NCBI RefSeq assembly: GCF_009870125.1
Contig: NC_046683.1
Span: 43,415,869-43,479,868, forward strand
Origin: Drosophila pseudoobscura
Lineage: Eukaryota > Arthropoda > Insecta > Diptera > Drosophilidae
Reading direction: 5' to 3'
DNA: 64,000 bases
In this document: piece after piece, positions 24,391-36,091 of the stretch
Numbering within the stretch: position 1 is the first letter of the stretch
How the letters are laid out: each line of letters begins with the position of its first letter
Notes under the pieces: generated by a model
What the model was told of the DNA's origin: nothing
The model's input: only the letters and a program-made list of their open reading frames with translations
The model's database searches: none
Position numbers and translations under genes: made by a program

Positions 24391-27300
24391 ATGGCCGCCG
24401 AAAAGGAGATGCTGGCCCACGACATGGTCCGGCGACGGAACTGGGCCCGGGCCGTGGCGCTCTACGACCAACTGATCTCCGCAGCGCCTGGCTCCGCACA
24501 GGCACAGGCGACGCGGGCGCAGAAGGATCAGCAGATCGCCTGCCTGCTGGGCCGCTGCGAGTGCCTGCTGGAGCTGGGCAAGTACGAGGGCTGTCTGGCC
24601 GATGCCTACAAGGTGCTCACCCTGCTGGCCGAGCAGACGGAGTGCCTGGCCAGTGTCTCGCGCGCCCGTCGCTGGCTAGTCCACGCTCTCTTCAAGATGC
24701 ACAAGTATGGGGTAAGTTCGGATCGGCAAACCCTCACGTACACGAATCCCTGAGATATCTGATGGCCTTGCTTTTTCCGTAGGATGCCGAGATCTTTTTG
24801 AGCAAGTGGATCAACGAGCTGAGCGGCCAGCAAATATTCTCGGACATATCCAAGACCCTAGAGCGCTACAAGTCCATCATCCAGATGATCATGAACGGCC
24901 AGCACAAGGCCCAGGCGCAGAAGATACCCCACGCCCGGCTGGAGGACGAAATGGCCATACTGGACACCAAGCTGGACCACTGGGCCACCAACAACCTGCC
25001 CCTGGACAAGTACAGCAAGCTGCTCAGCAATAAGGGCCTCAAGAAGCGCGAACAGCAGCAGCAGCAGCAACAACAGCAGCAGCAGCAGAACGGATCGGGC
25101 AGCGGCAGCGGCAGCTATGCGAGCAGCAGCAGCAGCAGCAGCACTGGCAGCAGCAGCACCATGTCCAGTTCCAACACAAATCTGCACAAGACCAACGACC
25201 TGCTGGCGGCCATGAAGCTCACGGCTGGCAAGCACCAGCCGGCCTCGCCGGATGGCCCCAGCCTTGATGCGGCCTCCGGCGGGGATCAGGCGGCGCCCTC
25301 GACCACTTGCAGCTACTGCGCCATCAACTTCCTGACGAGGAACGAGCTGCGGCAGCACTGCCAGACCGAGGCCCATCAAAAGGTGATCATGAGCGATGAG
25401 GGTGAGTGTTCAATGCGGAATATAACAACAAGGCGATGCCTTAAGGTCCATCCTGCCTTCGAGTCGATGATCAAAACTAGGCGAAACTACTGCACACATC
25501 CTTACTACTACTACTACTACCTCACATCCTTACCCGAGGCATCACCCCAGGCACACTGACACACACAGATCAGTCCCTTCCAACGACTTCCGCATAAACT
25601 GTAGCGACAAGGAAGAGTAGGAACCGTTTCCCCATTTCTTCTCCCACTGTCCACGGACCTCGAATGTCGCATGCCCAAGCCCAGCCCCGGACGGCCCTTG
25701 AAACGCAACAAGTGGCGCGCCGTGGCCCAAGGCTGGGCGCCCGCCTGAACCTCACCTAATGCACTGCAGACAGGCCACAATATTTCACTTTTGAGCAGAA
25801 ATTTGTTTCGATTAAGGGCCAAGGGCCATAGAAGGATCTTGTTAGACAGCAAAAGCATTACAAAAACTAATAATTGTTAAAGAAAGCGAGAGTAAAGAGT
25901 CCCCGCAAAGTGTCGTTGCTGTTTCTCAGGCATTCGCGCAGGTATGCCCTTGAGTTCCTCCTTCTTTCTTGCATTTGCTTTGATTCCCCAGTCAATCTAT
26001 GACCTCCTGCCTCTTGGTGACCGCTTGCACCAGTGAAAACCGCTTCAAGGAATAATCAAAAACTGATTTTGATTTAATTTATACGCGAAGAATGCCCAAT
26101 AAAAACCCACTGGATTTGCATTCGAGAGTAAATTAGCTCCGGTAGAAAGTGCGTGGTGCAACAGCATAGATTATTCGAATATTCCGAAGTATGGAATGAC
26201 ATGCCATAAGAAAAACCGATTCTTATAGGGACTGTCGACTCCATGGCACAAGTTTTCCATTTGATATGTGATGTGGAAGGAGGACAGAACGTTTTCCAAA
26301 CCGTCTTTGTGGCTAGGTGGAAAATACACTTATCCGAGAAGGGAGGCAAGGAGAAGTTAGGTTCCATTAGCAGACCCGAAGGGGAAGCGTCTCCGACCCC
26401 ATAAAGTATTCTTGTATATATTTTCGAGGCAGCATCAGCAACCCAGTCGATACGGTAGCTATATCTGACCAGTTCTCAGAGATTATAAGAACTAGAGCAC
26501 CCAAATGTTGTGAGCCGACTCCTGTGTGTGCGCGCGCTCCCTTCCTCCCCCACAAAAGACGAAAACCAGAAACTTAGAATTACTGATAATTGCCATATCT
26601 AGTAGATTGCTCAATCTGGATCAGATAAGACCATTATTATGGTCAGGAGAAGCCAATGAACTAATTGCAGTGGCTACTCATTCTCTCTCTCCCTCTCTCT
26701 CTCTTCCTCGTGCAGTGTGCGCGCTGGGGCGGGGAGGGGAGCGAGATAGAACGTCTGGCGTTGGTGTGAGAATAGAAAGGAAAGAGAGAGACGTACAAAA
26801 CAGGAAATGTAAAGAAACATAAAATCTCCCAATCGGTTCGATGCACTTTTATAGCAATTTCCCAGTTCTTTTTGCGGACAGCGGGTATAAAAGTAGAGCC
26901 GCGTTGTGACCATCTGCCTCGGGCTTGGATCGGTTGTTTATAGATATAGATGTAGATATAGATTTTGTATACTGCAATCACTCATTTCGCATTCGATTTT
27001 CCCGTCTAGGACGAGACTGGAAATGGCGGCCGCCACCCCGCGGCTACACCCTGGACACGTACAGTCTGTGCGAGACGTTCAGCGATGCACACACCTGCCA
27101 CTACGGGGCCCAGTGTGTGGAGGCGCACGGCCAGGACGAGTTGAACGAGTGGAAGGAGCGCTTCGAGTACCGGCGCATGCGGGTGCAGAAGGCCTGCGAG
27201 AAGGAGCTGTACGGGAAGTCGTACACGGAGCAGGTGCTGGAGCGCTGGATCCAGGCGACGGCGCCCGAGCGGGTGATGTGCGAGCGAGTGCCGGAGATAG

Positions 27301-30300
27301 AGGCCAAGTGCGAGCAGCAGCTGGTGACCAGCATCAGCTCGAAGACCTCCAAGCGCGAGTGGCTCTTCCAGCTGGAGACAAAGCAGCCGCTCAAAGCGGT
27401 GGCCCTGCTGCAGGACGCCCATCGCAATCACTTTGCCCTCAAGTCGATCAAGCTGGGCACGGCCTCAGCTTCAGCCCAGGTGGAGCTGAAGTCTGACCAG
27501 GAGTGGGTGGCGGCAGCAGCAGCCGCCGCCGCTGCCGAAGCAGCCAGCGGAAGCGAGCCAGCGGAGGGAGAGGAGGAGTCGTCGCCGCCGCCGCAGCAGC
27601 CTGCGACGCTCAGCCACGAAGTAACAGTCGAATTTCACACGGAAATCTATGGAACGTTCCGGCAGGCCATCTGCTTCGATGTGGGGCAGGAGCCGCTGCT
27701 GGTGCGCCACCTGTGCGTGGACGTGCTGCCCGTGAACGATGCGGAGAAGATCGAGGAGATCAAGCGTGATATAATCAACAGCTCGGCCACCCGCTGGGAC
27801 GTGGCCAACACCCAGCTGACGCGCTTCGAGACGACCATCGGCACCCACCTGAAGACCGAGGCGTACCTCAGCGATCTGGACCACGAGCGGGAGCTGCTCG
27901 AGCGCTATCCCTGTCCCCGGGCGGCCACCTTCACCCTCACCCAGTCGACGATCGTGGAGAAGCGCCTGACGCAGAACAACTACCGGTCGCGCATCCACGA
28001 GCTGCTCTACGTGGAGGAGATCGCCCGCTACGAGCAGATAGCCCGCTACAACGTCCGCACGAAGCTGACAGTGGCCTCCAACTACATACTGACGCCCGCG
28101 GGGATGGCCACCAGCACGGCCAAGTACTCGCTGGCCGGGGAGCTGTTCGCCCTGATGCGGCTGGGCAAGGACATATCGGAGGACACCTCGCCGGGACGCC
28201 TCATCCTCTCCAACTGCTGCAGCGTGTACATCTCGGCGCCGGAGGAGCCCGGCAGAAAGGTCTCTGCCTCGTCCGCCTCCTCCGGCTCGGAGCAGACGCG
28301 GCCTGTGTACGAGGCTCTCATCGAGGACAAGGGCAAAAACGTGATCTACTTGAAGCTGTCGGCCAAGTGCGTGGAGGCCATGGCCCTGCAGGCGGACACC
28401 GAGCTGGACGTGGACATCCAGTTCCAGCTGAACCGCATGCCCTACTGCGAGTGGCACAACGCCGTCGACAAGATCACCGACTTCCGGCTGATCTTCCCCG
28501 CCACGGAGCTGGAGCCGAACATACCCTGGACGCCCAAGAAGCAGTGGGCCGACGCCTGCGAGCCGAAGCTGAACGCCAAGCAGCGGGAGGCGGTCAATGC
28601 CATCACCACCGCGCTGAGCATCAAGCTGCCGCCGATCCTCCTGATCGGACCGTTCGGCACGGGCAAGACCTACACGCTGGCGCAGGCCATCAAGCAGCTG
28701 CTGGCCCAGCCAGAGGCCAAGATACTCATCTGCACGCACTCGAACTCGGCGGCGGATCTGTACATCAAGGAGTACCTGCACCCGTGGATCGAGGAGGGCC
28801 TGGAGGAGGCCACGCCGCTGCGCGTCTACTACCACAAGCGCTGGTCGGCGACAGTGAACGGCGTCGTCCAGAAGTACTGCATCACGGACGGCGTCGGCAA
28901 CTTCAAGCGCCCCACGCTGGAGGACATCATGCGGCATCGCATCGTGGTCGTGACGCTCAGCATCAGCATGGAGCTGGCCACGCTGGGCCTGCCCAAGGGC
29001 CTGTTCACGCACATCTTTCTGGACGAGGCGGCCCAGGCCATGGAGTGCGAGGCCATCATGCCGCTGGCCCTGGCCAACGACTCGACGCGCATCGTCCTGG
29101 CCGGAGACCACATGCAGATGAGCCCCGAGCTCTTCTCGGCCTTTGCCAAGGAGCGCAAGCTGCACATCTCGCTGCTGGAGCGGCTCTACGACCACTACCC
29201 CTCGAACTTCCCCTGCAAGATCCTGCTCTGCGAGAACTACCGCGCCCACGAGGCCATCATCCGCTTCACCTCGGAGCTCTTCTACGAGCAGAAGCTGGTG
29301 GCCTCCGGCAAGCAGCCGCGCCACGAGCGCTTCTACCCGCTGACCTTCTTCACCACGCGGGGCGAGGATGTGCAGGACAAGAACTCGACCGCCTTCTACA
29401 ACAATGCCGAGGTCTACGAGGTCGTCGAGCGGGTCTCCGAGCTGCGCAAGCGCTGGCCCAGCGCCTGGGGCAAGCTCAACGACACCAGCATCGGCATCAT
29501 GACCCCCTACGCGGACCAGGTGTTCCGCATTCGCTCCGAGCTGCGCAAGCGCCGCATGGGCGGCATCTCTGTGGAGCGCGTTCTCAATGTCCAGGGCAAA
29601 CAGTTTCGTGCCGTCTTCCTGTCCACGGTGCGGACCAGGCGCACCTGCATGCCGCAGGGCAGCGGACCCGGGGTTGCCGCCGCCACCAGCATTGGCGACG
29701 CCGACACGGACTACGGTTTCCTGAGCAACTCGAAGCTCCTCAACACGGCCATCACGCGCGCCCAGTCGCTCGTAGCGGTCGTGGGCGATCCCGTCGCCCT
29801 CTGCTCGATCGGCCGCTGCCGCAAGGTCTGGGAGCGCTTCATCGAGATCTGCGACGAGCACAAGTCTCTGTTCGGCCTGACCTGGTCCAACCTGCGCTCC
29901 CAGCTGGACGGAGTGGAGCTGAAACGCGGCTACGTGCTCAACCCCTTGGCCCCGGAGTTCGTTCCGCGCGCCCTCCAGCCGGAGGCCTATCTGCGGGACC
30001 AGGCGGCCCTCTATCTGAACGGACCCCAGCACGGACACGGCACCCACGGGCCGCCGGGTCCTCCGGCCCACTATGCCAGCGCGGCCGGGATGTTGGGACC
30101 CGGACCGGCTGCCGCTCACCAGATGAACCAAATGGCCGCTGCCATGGCCGCAAACCAGCAGCTCTCCCACATGTACTCCACCCACATGGCGGCCATGATG
30201 GCCGCAGCCGCCGCCGTGGGCGGGGGCAAGGCTGCTAACGGGCCCGGTCCGGGTCCAGGTCCTCCTCCCCACTATGGTGGAGGGGGGCACATGGGCATGC

Positions 30301-31232
30301 GGGGACCGCCGCCCAATGGTGCGCCCCAGCCGCCGCATCTGCGGGGAATGCCCGGACCCGGGCCGCCTGGACCACCCCCGCCGGGCGCAGGTGGACCTCC
30401 ACCGCCGCCCTACAACCAGTACGCAACCATGCAGCACTGGCGTCCGCCCATTGCACCGCAGCAGCAGCCGGGCGGACAGGGCCAAGGACAAGGGCCCCAG
30501 CCGCAGAATCCCAATGCCAGTCTCTGGGGGCCGCCGCCGCAGACGAATCCGTGGAGCGTGCTGCCCCCGAACAAGCAGCAGCAGCAGCCACCGGTGACTG
30601 CTCCGGGACGAGGGCCCGGACCGGGTCCGGGATCCCTGCAACCGCCCCCACCAAATGCGAATCCCTCGCTGCCATTGCGCGGCGGAAGCGTGCCACCGCC
30701 GCCACCCAATGCGCCGCCCGCTGCCCAGCTGCTGCGCAATCCCAGCGAACTGGGCTACTTGGCCAAGAAGACACTCTACAACCATGGCCAGGCGCAGCCT
30801 CCGCCGCCACCGCCCCACCACCTGTACGGGCCGCCGCCGCCGCAGCAGCAGGCGCCGCCGCCAATGCAGGGCATGCAGAGGGGCAGCAGCGTGCCCAACG
30901 GGCCCATGAGCCCCATGGAGAACGGGCCGCCGCTGCCCTACCTGAGGCACAATGGCAGCGGATACAACAGCTACGACAAGCCGCTGGTGCCGCCCCAGCA
31001 GCAACAGCAGCAGCAGCAGCCGCCCTTCATGTACGGAGCGAAGCAGCCATCCCCCAGCTCGCTGCGCTTTGGCCCTCCCTCGCACGACCTGCTGCCCCCG
31101 AATGTGAGCATCTACGAGATGGCCTTCAACCCCAAGGAGGAGCAGTACAAGTGGTACCTCAAGCTCCTCGAGACCGTCGGCCAGGAGGGGGCCAACAAGT
31201 TCGCGGACATGCTGCGCCAGGTGATGGTCACC

Positions 31233-31268
<36 letters not shown>

Positions 31269-32922
31269 GGCCACCAGCAGCAGCTCAAGCAGCCGCCCCA
31301 CCAGCAGATGGTGAACAATCCGATGCTGAACAATCCCCATGTGATGGGCGGTGGCGGCGGCGGAGGCGGCCAGGGCCAGAGGCCGCAATATCCCATGATG
31401 TATCCCCAGAACCAGCCGCAGCAGCCGCTCCAGCCACAGTCCGTGGAGGCCTCGCCGCCGCTGGAGAACTTCAATCACCAAATCGACTTGGTCTTTAACT
31501 CGATCATGAACGGAGCCAACGACATTGCCCAGCCCATACTGCGGGACGTGCTGGGCATGGTGGCCGGCACGGCCAGTGCCCCCGGCGCGGGACCTTCTCT
31601 AACCAATGGATTGAATGCCCTCGAGCTGCAGCAGCAGCAGCAGCAACAACAGCAGCAGCAGCAGAGTCGCCTCTTTGCCATCATGCAGCAGCAGCAGCAA
31701 CAACAGCAGCAGCAGGCGAAGATACCGCCTGGCCCGGGACCGGGTCTGTATGCCGGGCATCTAGCTGGCGGGCCGCCACAGGGAGGAGGGCCAGGACCGG
31801 GACCGGGACCAGGCCCTGGACCTGGACCACATCAGCCTCCGCCCAATAGCAGCGCCAACAACTCCAACTTTATGGGTAAGGGGGCTTGGGAGAGGTGTCG
31901 ATTGTAGCCGATTGTAGCCCGGCAAAGCACGAATGTTTCGTTATGTTCGATTTAAGATTGTGGAATTCCGCAAAAAAGGTTTGCAGGCCCCGAATGTGGC
32001 CATCATTGATGGATGGAAGGTATCGCAGGTATCCGATGGTGTAGCACAAGCTACAAGAGACTGGAGATGCCTGCTAGACGATAGACGGGTGTCGCATGGG
32101 GATATAGATATTAGATGACTTTGCAATGCTATTGATTCCTTGATTTTGTTCCGTTTGTAACCTTTCGCCTTCTGTTTTCCACCAGCTGTCAATCCTCTGC
32201 TCAACGACAAGCCCTACAACAACCAGATGAACATGCACAACAACGTGGGACCGAACAACGCTGGAGTGGGCGTTGGAGTGGGCGTGGGAGTGGCTGGAGT
32301 TCCCGGCACCAATGGCCTGCTGAGCAATGGGAACTCGGTGCCGCTCTACCGACGCCAGGCCCTGACCGGCAATGGCATTGGCATTGGCATTGGCCATGGC
32401 ATCGGGAACAGCTACAACAACATGCCCGGCCTGGACACGGGCACCAATCTGATTGAGGCCCTGTTCCACGCCAACAACGCCGTGGCGGATCACTCTGTGA
32501 AGTCGTCCGACCATGTGCAGGGCCTGCTGTACAACAATTTCAGTGCGCTAAAGAGCGGCCACGAAATGGACCTGTTCCAGTCGATGCCGCTGCCAGTGCC
32601 ACACTCGGAGGCCAACAATCACCACCATCAGCACCAGCAGCATCAGCAGGCCTCTTCCGCGGCCACCACCTATGCGGCGGTGTTGAGTCAGGGCCCACAG
32701 GCGGCATCGTCGGCTGGTGGAGCGGGTCAAGGCCAAGGACAGGGCCAGAATCAGAATCAAGGGCAGGGGCAGGCCCAGTCACAGTCACAGGCGCAGTCGC
32801 AGTCGCAGCCCGCCCCGGCGGCCAAATCCTCGCAGGCGGGCGGCGAGCTGGAGAAGGATCCGTTCGCGGCCATACGGGAACTGGGCCAGGCCACAACCGG
32901 ATTCTACAACTATTTTCAGTGA
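24391..32922 (+). CDS. Helz: Helz: Upf1-like RNA helicase with zinc fingers
   Basis: Four coding exons: 24,391-24,711; 24,783-25,401; 27,010-31,875; 32,186-32,922. All have GT-AG introns and join in frame to 2,180 residues. Order of parts: an N-terminal TPR-like helical region (about 1-110); a polyQ tract; a C2H2 finger (C283, C286, H299, H305); a CCCH finger starting at C334 (CX8CX5CX3H); and a superfamily 1 helicase core with Walker A GPFGTGKT (Lys866), DEAA (Asp985), GDHMQMSP, CENYRAHE and TAITRAQ. Next comes a PAM2 motif, LNPLAPEFVP (about 1290-1299), that should bind the MLLE domain of poly(A)-binding protein. A long Pro/Gly/Gln-rich tail follows. Human HELZ is a cytoplasmic mRNA-silencing factor linked to PABPC1 and CCR4-NOT, and the same role is inferred here. 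Intron 2 holds a dispersed repeat. The gene converges on NHP2. Confidence 0.95.
26385..26910. repeat. Dispersed repeat, DINE/SGM-like, copy 2 (Helz intron 2)
   Basis: It shares the landmarks of 16,330-16,930 in the same order: CCCCATAAAGTATTCTTG, AGTCGATACGGTAGC, a CTGACCAG-type phrase, GAAAACCAGAAA, TTGCTCAATCTGGATCAGAT, GCAGTGGCTACTC, a long CT tract (26,681-26,705), CGTGCAGTGTGCG and GGGTATAAAAGTAGAG. It lies wholly inside Helz intron 2 (25,402-27,009) and ends about 100 bases before the acceptor. The TATAAAA near 26,884 is part of the repeat and need not be a promoter. Confidence 0.55.
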
Positions 32923-34979
32923 GGCACGGGCAGCGGACGACCTCCTGTTGTGGCATCAAAGGGTCTTAAAATAAAACAACAAAAAACAAAAACAAAAATA
33001 AAAACTAAAAAAAAAGAGAAAATTAACAAAGAAAAAAATTGCAAAATTCTTAGCTGAGAACACAAAAAAAAACGTAAAAATGTCCCCCCAAAAAAAAGGG
33101 AAAAGGAAAAAACAAAAACGGAAACGAAAACGATAAATGAAGGAAAGAGAAAATATAGAAAAAGAACTGCTTGTTAATTATAGTTGCCCCTATCCTTATT
33201 TTGCTTTCATTTTAATTGCAAATTATTTTTTTTACGATAGCCATAAGTTGAGCGTGTGAATTATTATGATTAATTAATAATATACAAACCTATTTAGTTA
33301 ATGTTTAGTGGTTACTAAAGCTCGTCCCAAATGCCGCAGCAGGATGTTGTTCGTATTGATTCCGGTCCGGTCCGATCCCGATACCGATCCCGATCCAGAC
33401 CCAGACCCAGATCCCGATAGTCCCCTCCAAGTACGCCACAGGCGCCATTTATCGGCTCGCAGCATCCAAAGGGTTGCTCTGAGCAGCCTTACAAAAAACA
33501 AAAAACAAAAAAACACATAAAAAATGAACACAAAAAACCTTATCGATTAGACTCATGAAACGAAAAAAAAAACTAGAAGAAACAAAAAAACCTTACAAAA
33601 AAAAAAACAAAGAAATATACGAAAAAATGCAAAAAAAATAAAAACAAAAAAAAGATTAATTATGTAATAACTATTAAATGCAGGATGCATACGAGTAGTT
33701 AGCTTTAGATCTAAGGTAATCCAAGAAAATTTGTATTGTACATTTTTTTCTATCTTTAGTCCGTAGTCCATATGCTACGTAAACCTTTGGTCTTTCTCTA
33801 CTATATTATTATACCCTTAGTTCTCGGTTATACAATGTAAAGCTTTCAATTTTGTACAGCAGTTGACTATTCAAAAACATTATTAACAACTACAACTACA
33901 AAAAAAAAAACAAAAAACCATTAAAACAAAAAAATGAAATTTTGTCATGCACTCAAAAATACACAACTTATTATCCTTAATTGTACTTCAGAATATATAC
34001 TTATATATATATACAAACATGCATATATATTTATATATTAAGTGGCTAAAAGGGATATTGAAATGTTTGTGTACGGAAAACAAAACAAAAAAAAGGCAAA
34101 AAAAAACCATTAATATATATACATACATATATACATAAAGTTGTGCACGAGTTATTTGTTCCTTGGGCAATCCAAAATTTCTGAAGTGTGTGTTTTAATT
34201 ACATTACTGTTACGACCCCGACCCCAGCCCCAGCCCCGACCCCGACCGAGCGACTGCCGCACGGCGATCGTATTCTGCTGAATGCTGAACCCCCGCTCAC
34301 GCCCTGTCCCGTACTAGTTTAGACCCGTTTCGATCGATCCTTGTTTTATCGTAGTATTTGGCTAGCGACTTCGATAGCAAGCATACACACATATATACAA
34401 GCATATATAATATATATATATATATATAACTGTAATTATTTAATCAATGTAACACGTACGAGAGTAGCAACAGAAGAAAGCGAAATTTACATTTAATATA
34501 CATACAAATAATTGTACTTTTAATAATCCAACCAACCCCCCAACCCAACCCCTCTCCCCACCCACACACTCACTCACGTCATTTGTTAAACGAAATTCTA
34601 GATAATAAATACATTGCAAACGAATACACACACACACACACACACACGACATTTAGTGTTACATTTTATGTAAATTTAGACGCATCCTAACTAAACACCC
34701 GACAAGCCACAACAACTCATTTCGCACGACAAACAAACAAACAAAAAACGAGACATTATTAACTAAATAGCCCCCCTCCCCTCTCAACTGTATTGTATAT
34801 GTACACAAATTTATATGAAATCAGCTACGCTGAAAATTCTTTTGAACAAAATTACAAAAAAAAACACAAAAAAACAAAAAAAGATCCCCAAGGGACAGCA
34901 AAAAAAGAAAAAAAAAACTTGAATGTTTGGATTTATTTGGCGGCAGCAAGACCTCCCAAATGGGAAGGGGAGCCTGACC
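32923..34979 (+). other. Helz 3' UTR and convergent gene end
   Basis: This region is strongly A-rich and has many A8-A9 runs. AATAAA signals occur near 32,993 and near 34,603-34,608, so the UTR may be up to about 1.7 kb long. It holds simple repeats: a CCGAT(A/C)-type hexamer array at 33,360-33,418, a CCCCGA/CCCCAG array at 34,213-34,249, (AT)n at 34,404-34,429 and (CA)n at 34,625-34,647. No ORF is supported. NHP2 arrives from the opposite strand, so the two 3' ends may overlap. Confidence 0.6.
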
Positions 34980-34985
34980 TTTATT
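34980..34985 (-). terminator. NHP2 polyadenylation signal
   Basis: AATAAA read on the minus strand, about 55 bases after the NHP2 stop codon, at the usual distance for a short 3' UTR. Confidence 0.65.
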
Positions 34986-35040
34986 AGTTTATAAAGCTTA
35001 ACTAGATTCTAAAGTTGATACAAGACTTAATCCTAAAGGC

Positions 35041-35583
35041 TTAGATGGGGACATTCAGGCCGGACAACTCCTCCTTGACCTCGTCGTACAGATCCTTGTA
35101 GTCGTCGTTTTGGCGGATGAGCAGCGCAACTGTTCCCCGCTTGACGCCCATGGCAGCACCCAGGTCTGCACGACTCGGGGTGTAGGCATAGGGAATGCCC
35201 TTCTCCTCGCAGACGGCAGGCAGATGGCACATGATGTCCACAGGTGTCACATCGCCAGCAAAGATGCAAATACTGTGGAGGAGGAAGAAGATGAGGGTCT
35301 TCAGTTTTCCCATGCTCATTACTCATACTAACCCAGTCTCTCCTTTTCGCAAACGGGTCTGCACATCCTTAAGACCATTTCGCAGATAGGTCTTGTGTTT
35401 CATGGCTTTCTTGACCAGTTTATAGCACTTCTTGGCGAGCTTCTTGCCCGCCATGGGCTTGGCTATGGCATTCACAAACAGCAGTTTGTCGTCGTACGTC
35501 TCCTCCTCCTTGATGGTCACGTCTCCGCTGATCTGGACGGATTCATTGGGATCACTAGAGCGCTCTACTTTCACCTTCATCAT
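35041..35583 (-). CDS. NHP2: NHP2: box H/ACA snoRNP protein (L7Ae family)
   Basis: Two exons, 35,583-35,333 and 35,272-35,041 on the minus strand. The 60-bp intron has GT-AG ends and splits the Gly codon in KGETG/ICIF. The product has 160 residues, the length I recall for the fly protein. It is an L7Ae/L30e-type RNA-binding protein: after an acidic N-terminus come [50 protein letters not shown] and [19 protein letters not shown], all hallmarks of NHP2. It acts in nucleolar and Cajal-body H/ACA particles with dyskerin, Nop10 and Gar1, in pseudouridylation of rRNA and snRNA. Two adjacent ATGs (35,583 and 35,580) could start it; I chose the first. The frame is open a few codons further but has no ATG there. 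The upstream region has a GTATATTT module and a DRE. Confidence 0.95.
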
Positions 35584-35687
35584 AATCTTTTTGTTAAACA
35601 AATTTGATTTAATTCAAAGCAGCCGAACCGAAGCACGTGTTGATATCAGCGTTAGTATCAGTGTTGGTATCAGTGTTGGTTTCAATC

Positions 35688-35735
35688 CTCAGAAATATAC
35701 CGTCTCATTTAAAAAATATACTGTAAATATACTGA
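35688..35735 (-). promoter_or_regulatory. GTATATTT module upstream of NHP2
   Basis: Read on the minus strand, about 105-150 bases before the NHP2 start: CAGTATATTTACAG, TATATTTTTTAAATGAGACG, then GTATATTTCTGAGG. It has the same order and orientation relative to its gene as the modules at bmm (52,043-52,142) and mop (61,050-61,154). GTATATTT fits the fly core-promoter motif often called Ohler motif 6. The GGTCACACTG element is not found in this copy. A GTATCAGTGTTG repeat lies on the gene side of it (35,654-35,680). Confidence 0.6.
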
Positions 35736-35764
35736 CGAAAAGATGACAGATGTGAACAAAAGTA

Positions 35765-35772
35765 TATCGATA
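35765..35772. promoter_or_regulatory. DRE (TATCGATA)
   Basis: A perfect DNA-replication-related element, the DREF site typical of fly housekeeping promoters, about 180 bases upstream of the NHP2 start. A second cluster, CTATCGATACTATCGATAT, lies at 35,951-35,969. Confidence 0.6.
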
Positions 35773-36043
35773 CTATCGACTGCCCGCACAAGTTTGAAAG
35801 TGAATGGTGACAATCCATTGGGATAAATAGTGCAGGGAAGGACAATTCGGTAGAGCGAGAATTAAAAAAAATGTTTCTATACTGTTTCTGGCTTGGCCCA
35901 TACAAATTGAATGTTTGAGAGCCAATACTCGATTCGACGAAAGCAGTTCGTCTATCGATACTATCGATATAGTTTTATGAATACCAGCCACAGTGGAGCC
36001 TCGATAGGAACGAAGTAAATAGCTTGAATACACTGTAAAGTTG

Positions 36044-36049
36044 TTTATT
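36044..36049 (-). terminator. Tdrd3 polyadenylation signal
   Basis: AATAAA on the minus strand, 43 bases beyond the Tdrd3 stop codon, between Tdrd3 and NHP2. Confidence 0.6.
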
Positions 36050-36091
36050 CGAAAAATTTTAATGGATTTATAAGTGTATACAAAGGCTGTC

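Noticed and set aside
28367-30238. 623-codon open frame in another plus frame
   Set aside because: Shadow of the Helz helicase coding sequence; its composition (Ala, Gly, Arg, His) is that of a frame-shifted read.
27471-31481. 1,336-codon open frame on the minus strand
   Set aside because: It lies antisense to Helz exon 3, whose GC-rich third positions keep the opposite frame open. The product is Leu/Arg/Gly-rich with no domain.
35432-35746. 104-codon plus frame across NHP2 exon 1
   Set aside because: Antisense to NHP2 coding sequence and its promoter repeats, with no homology.
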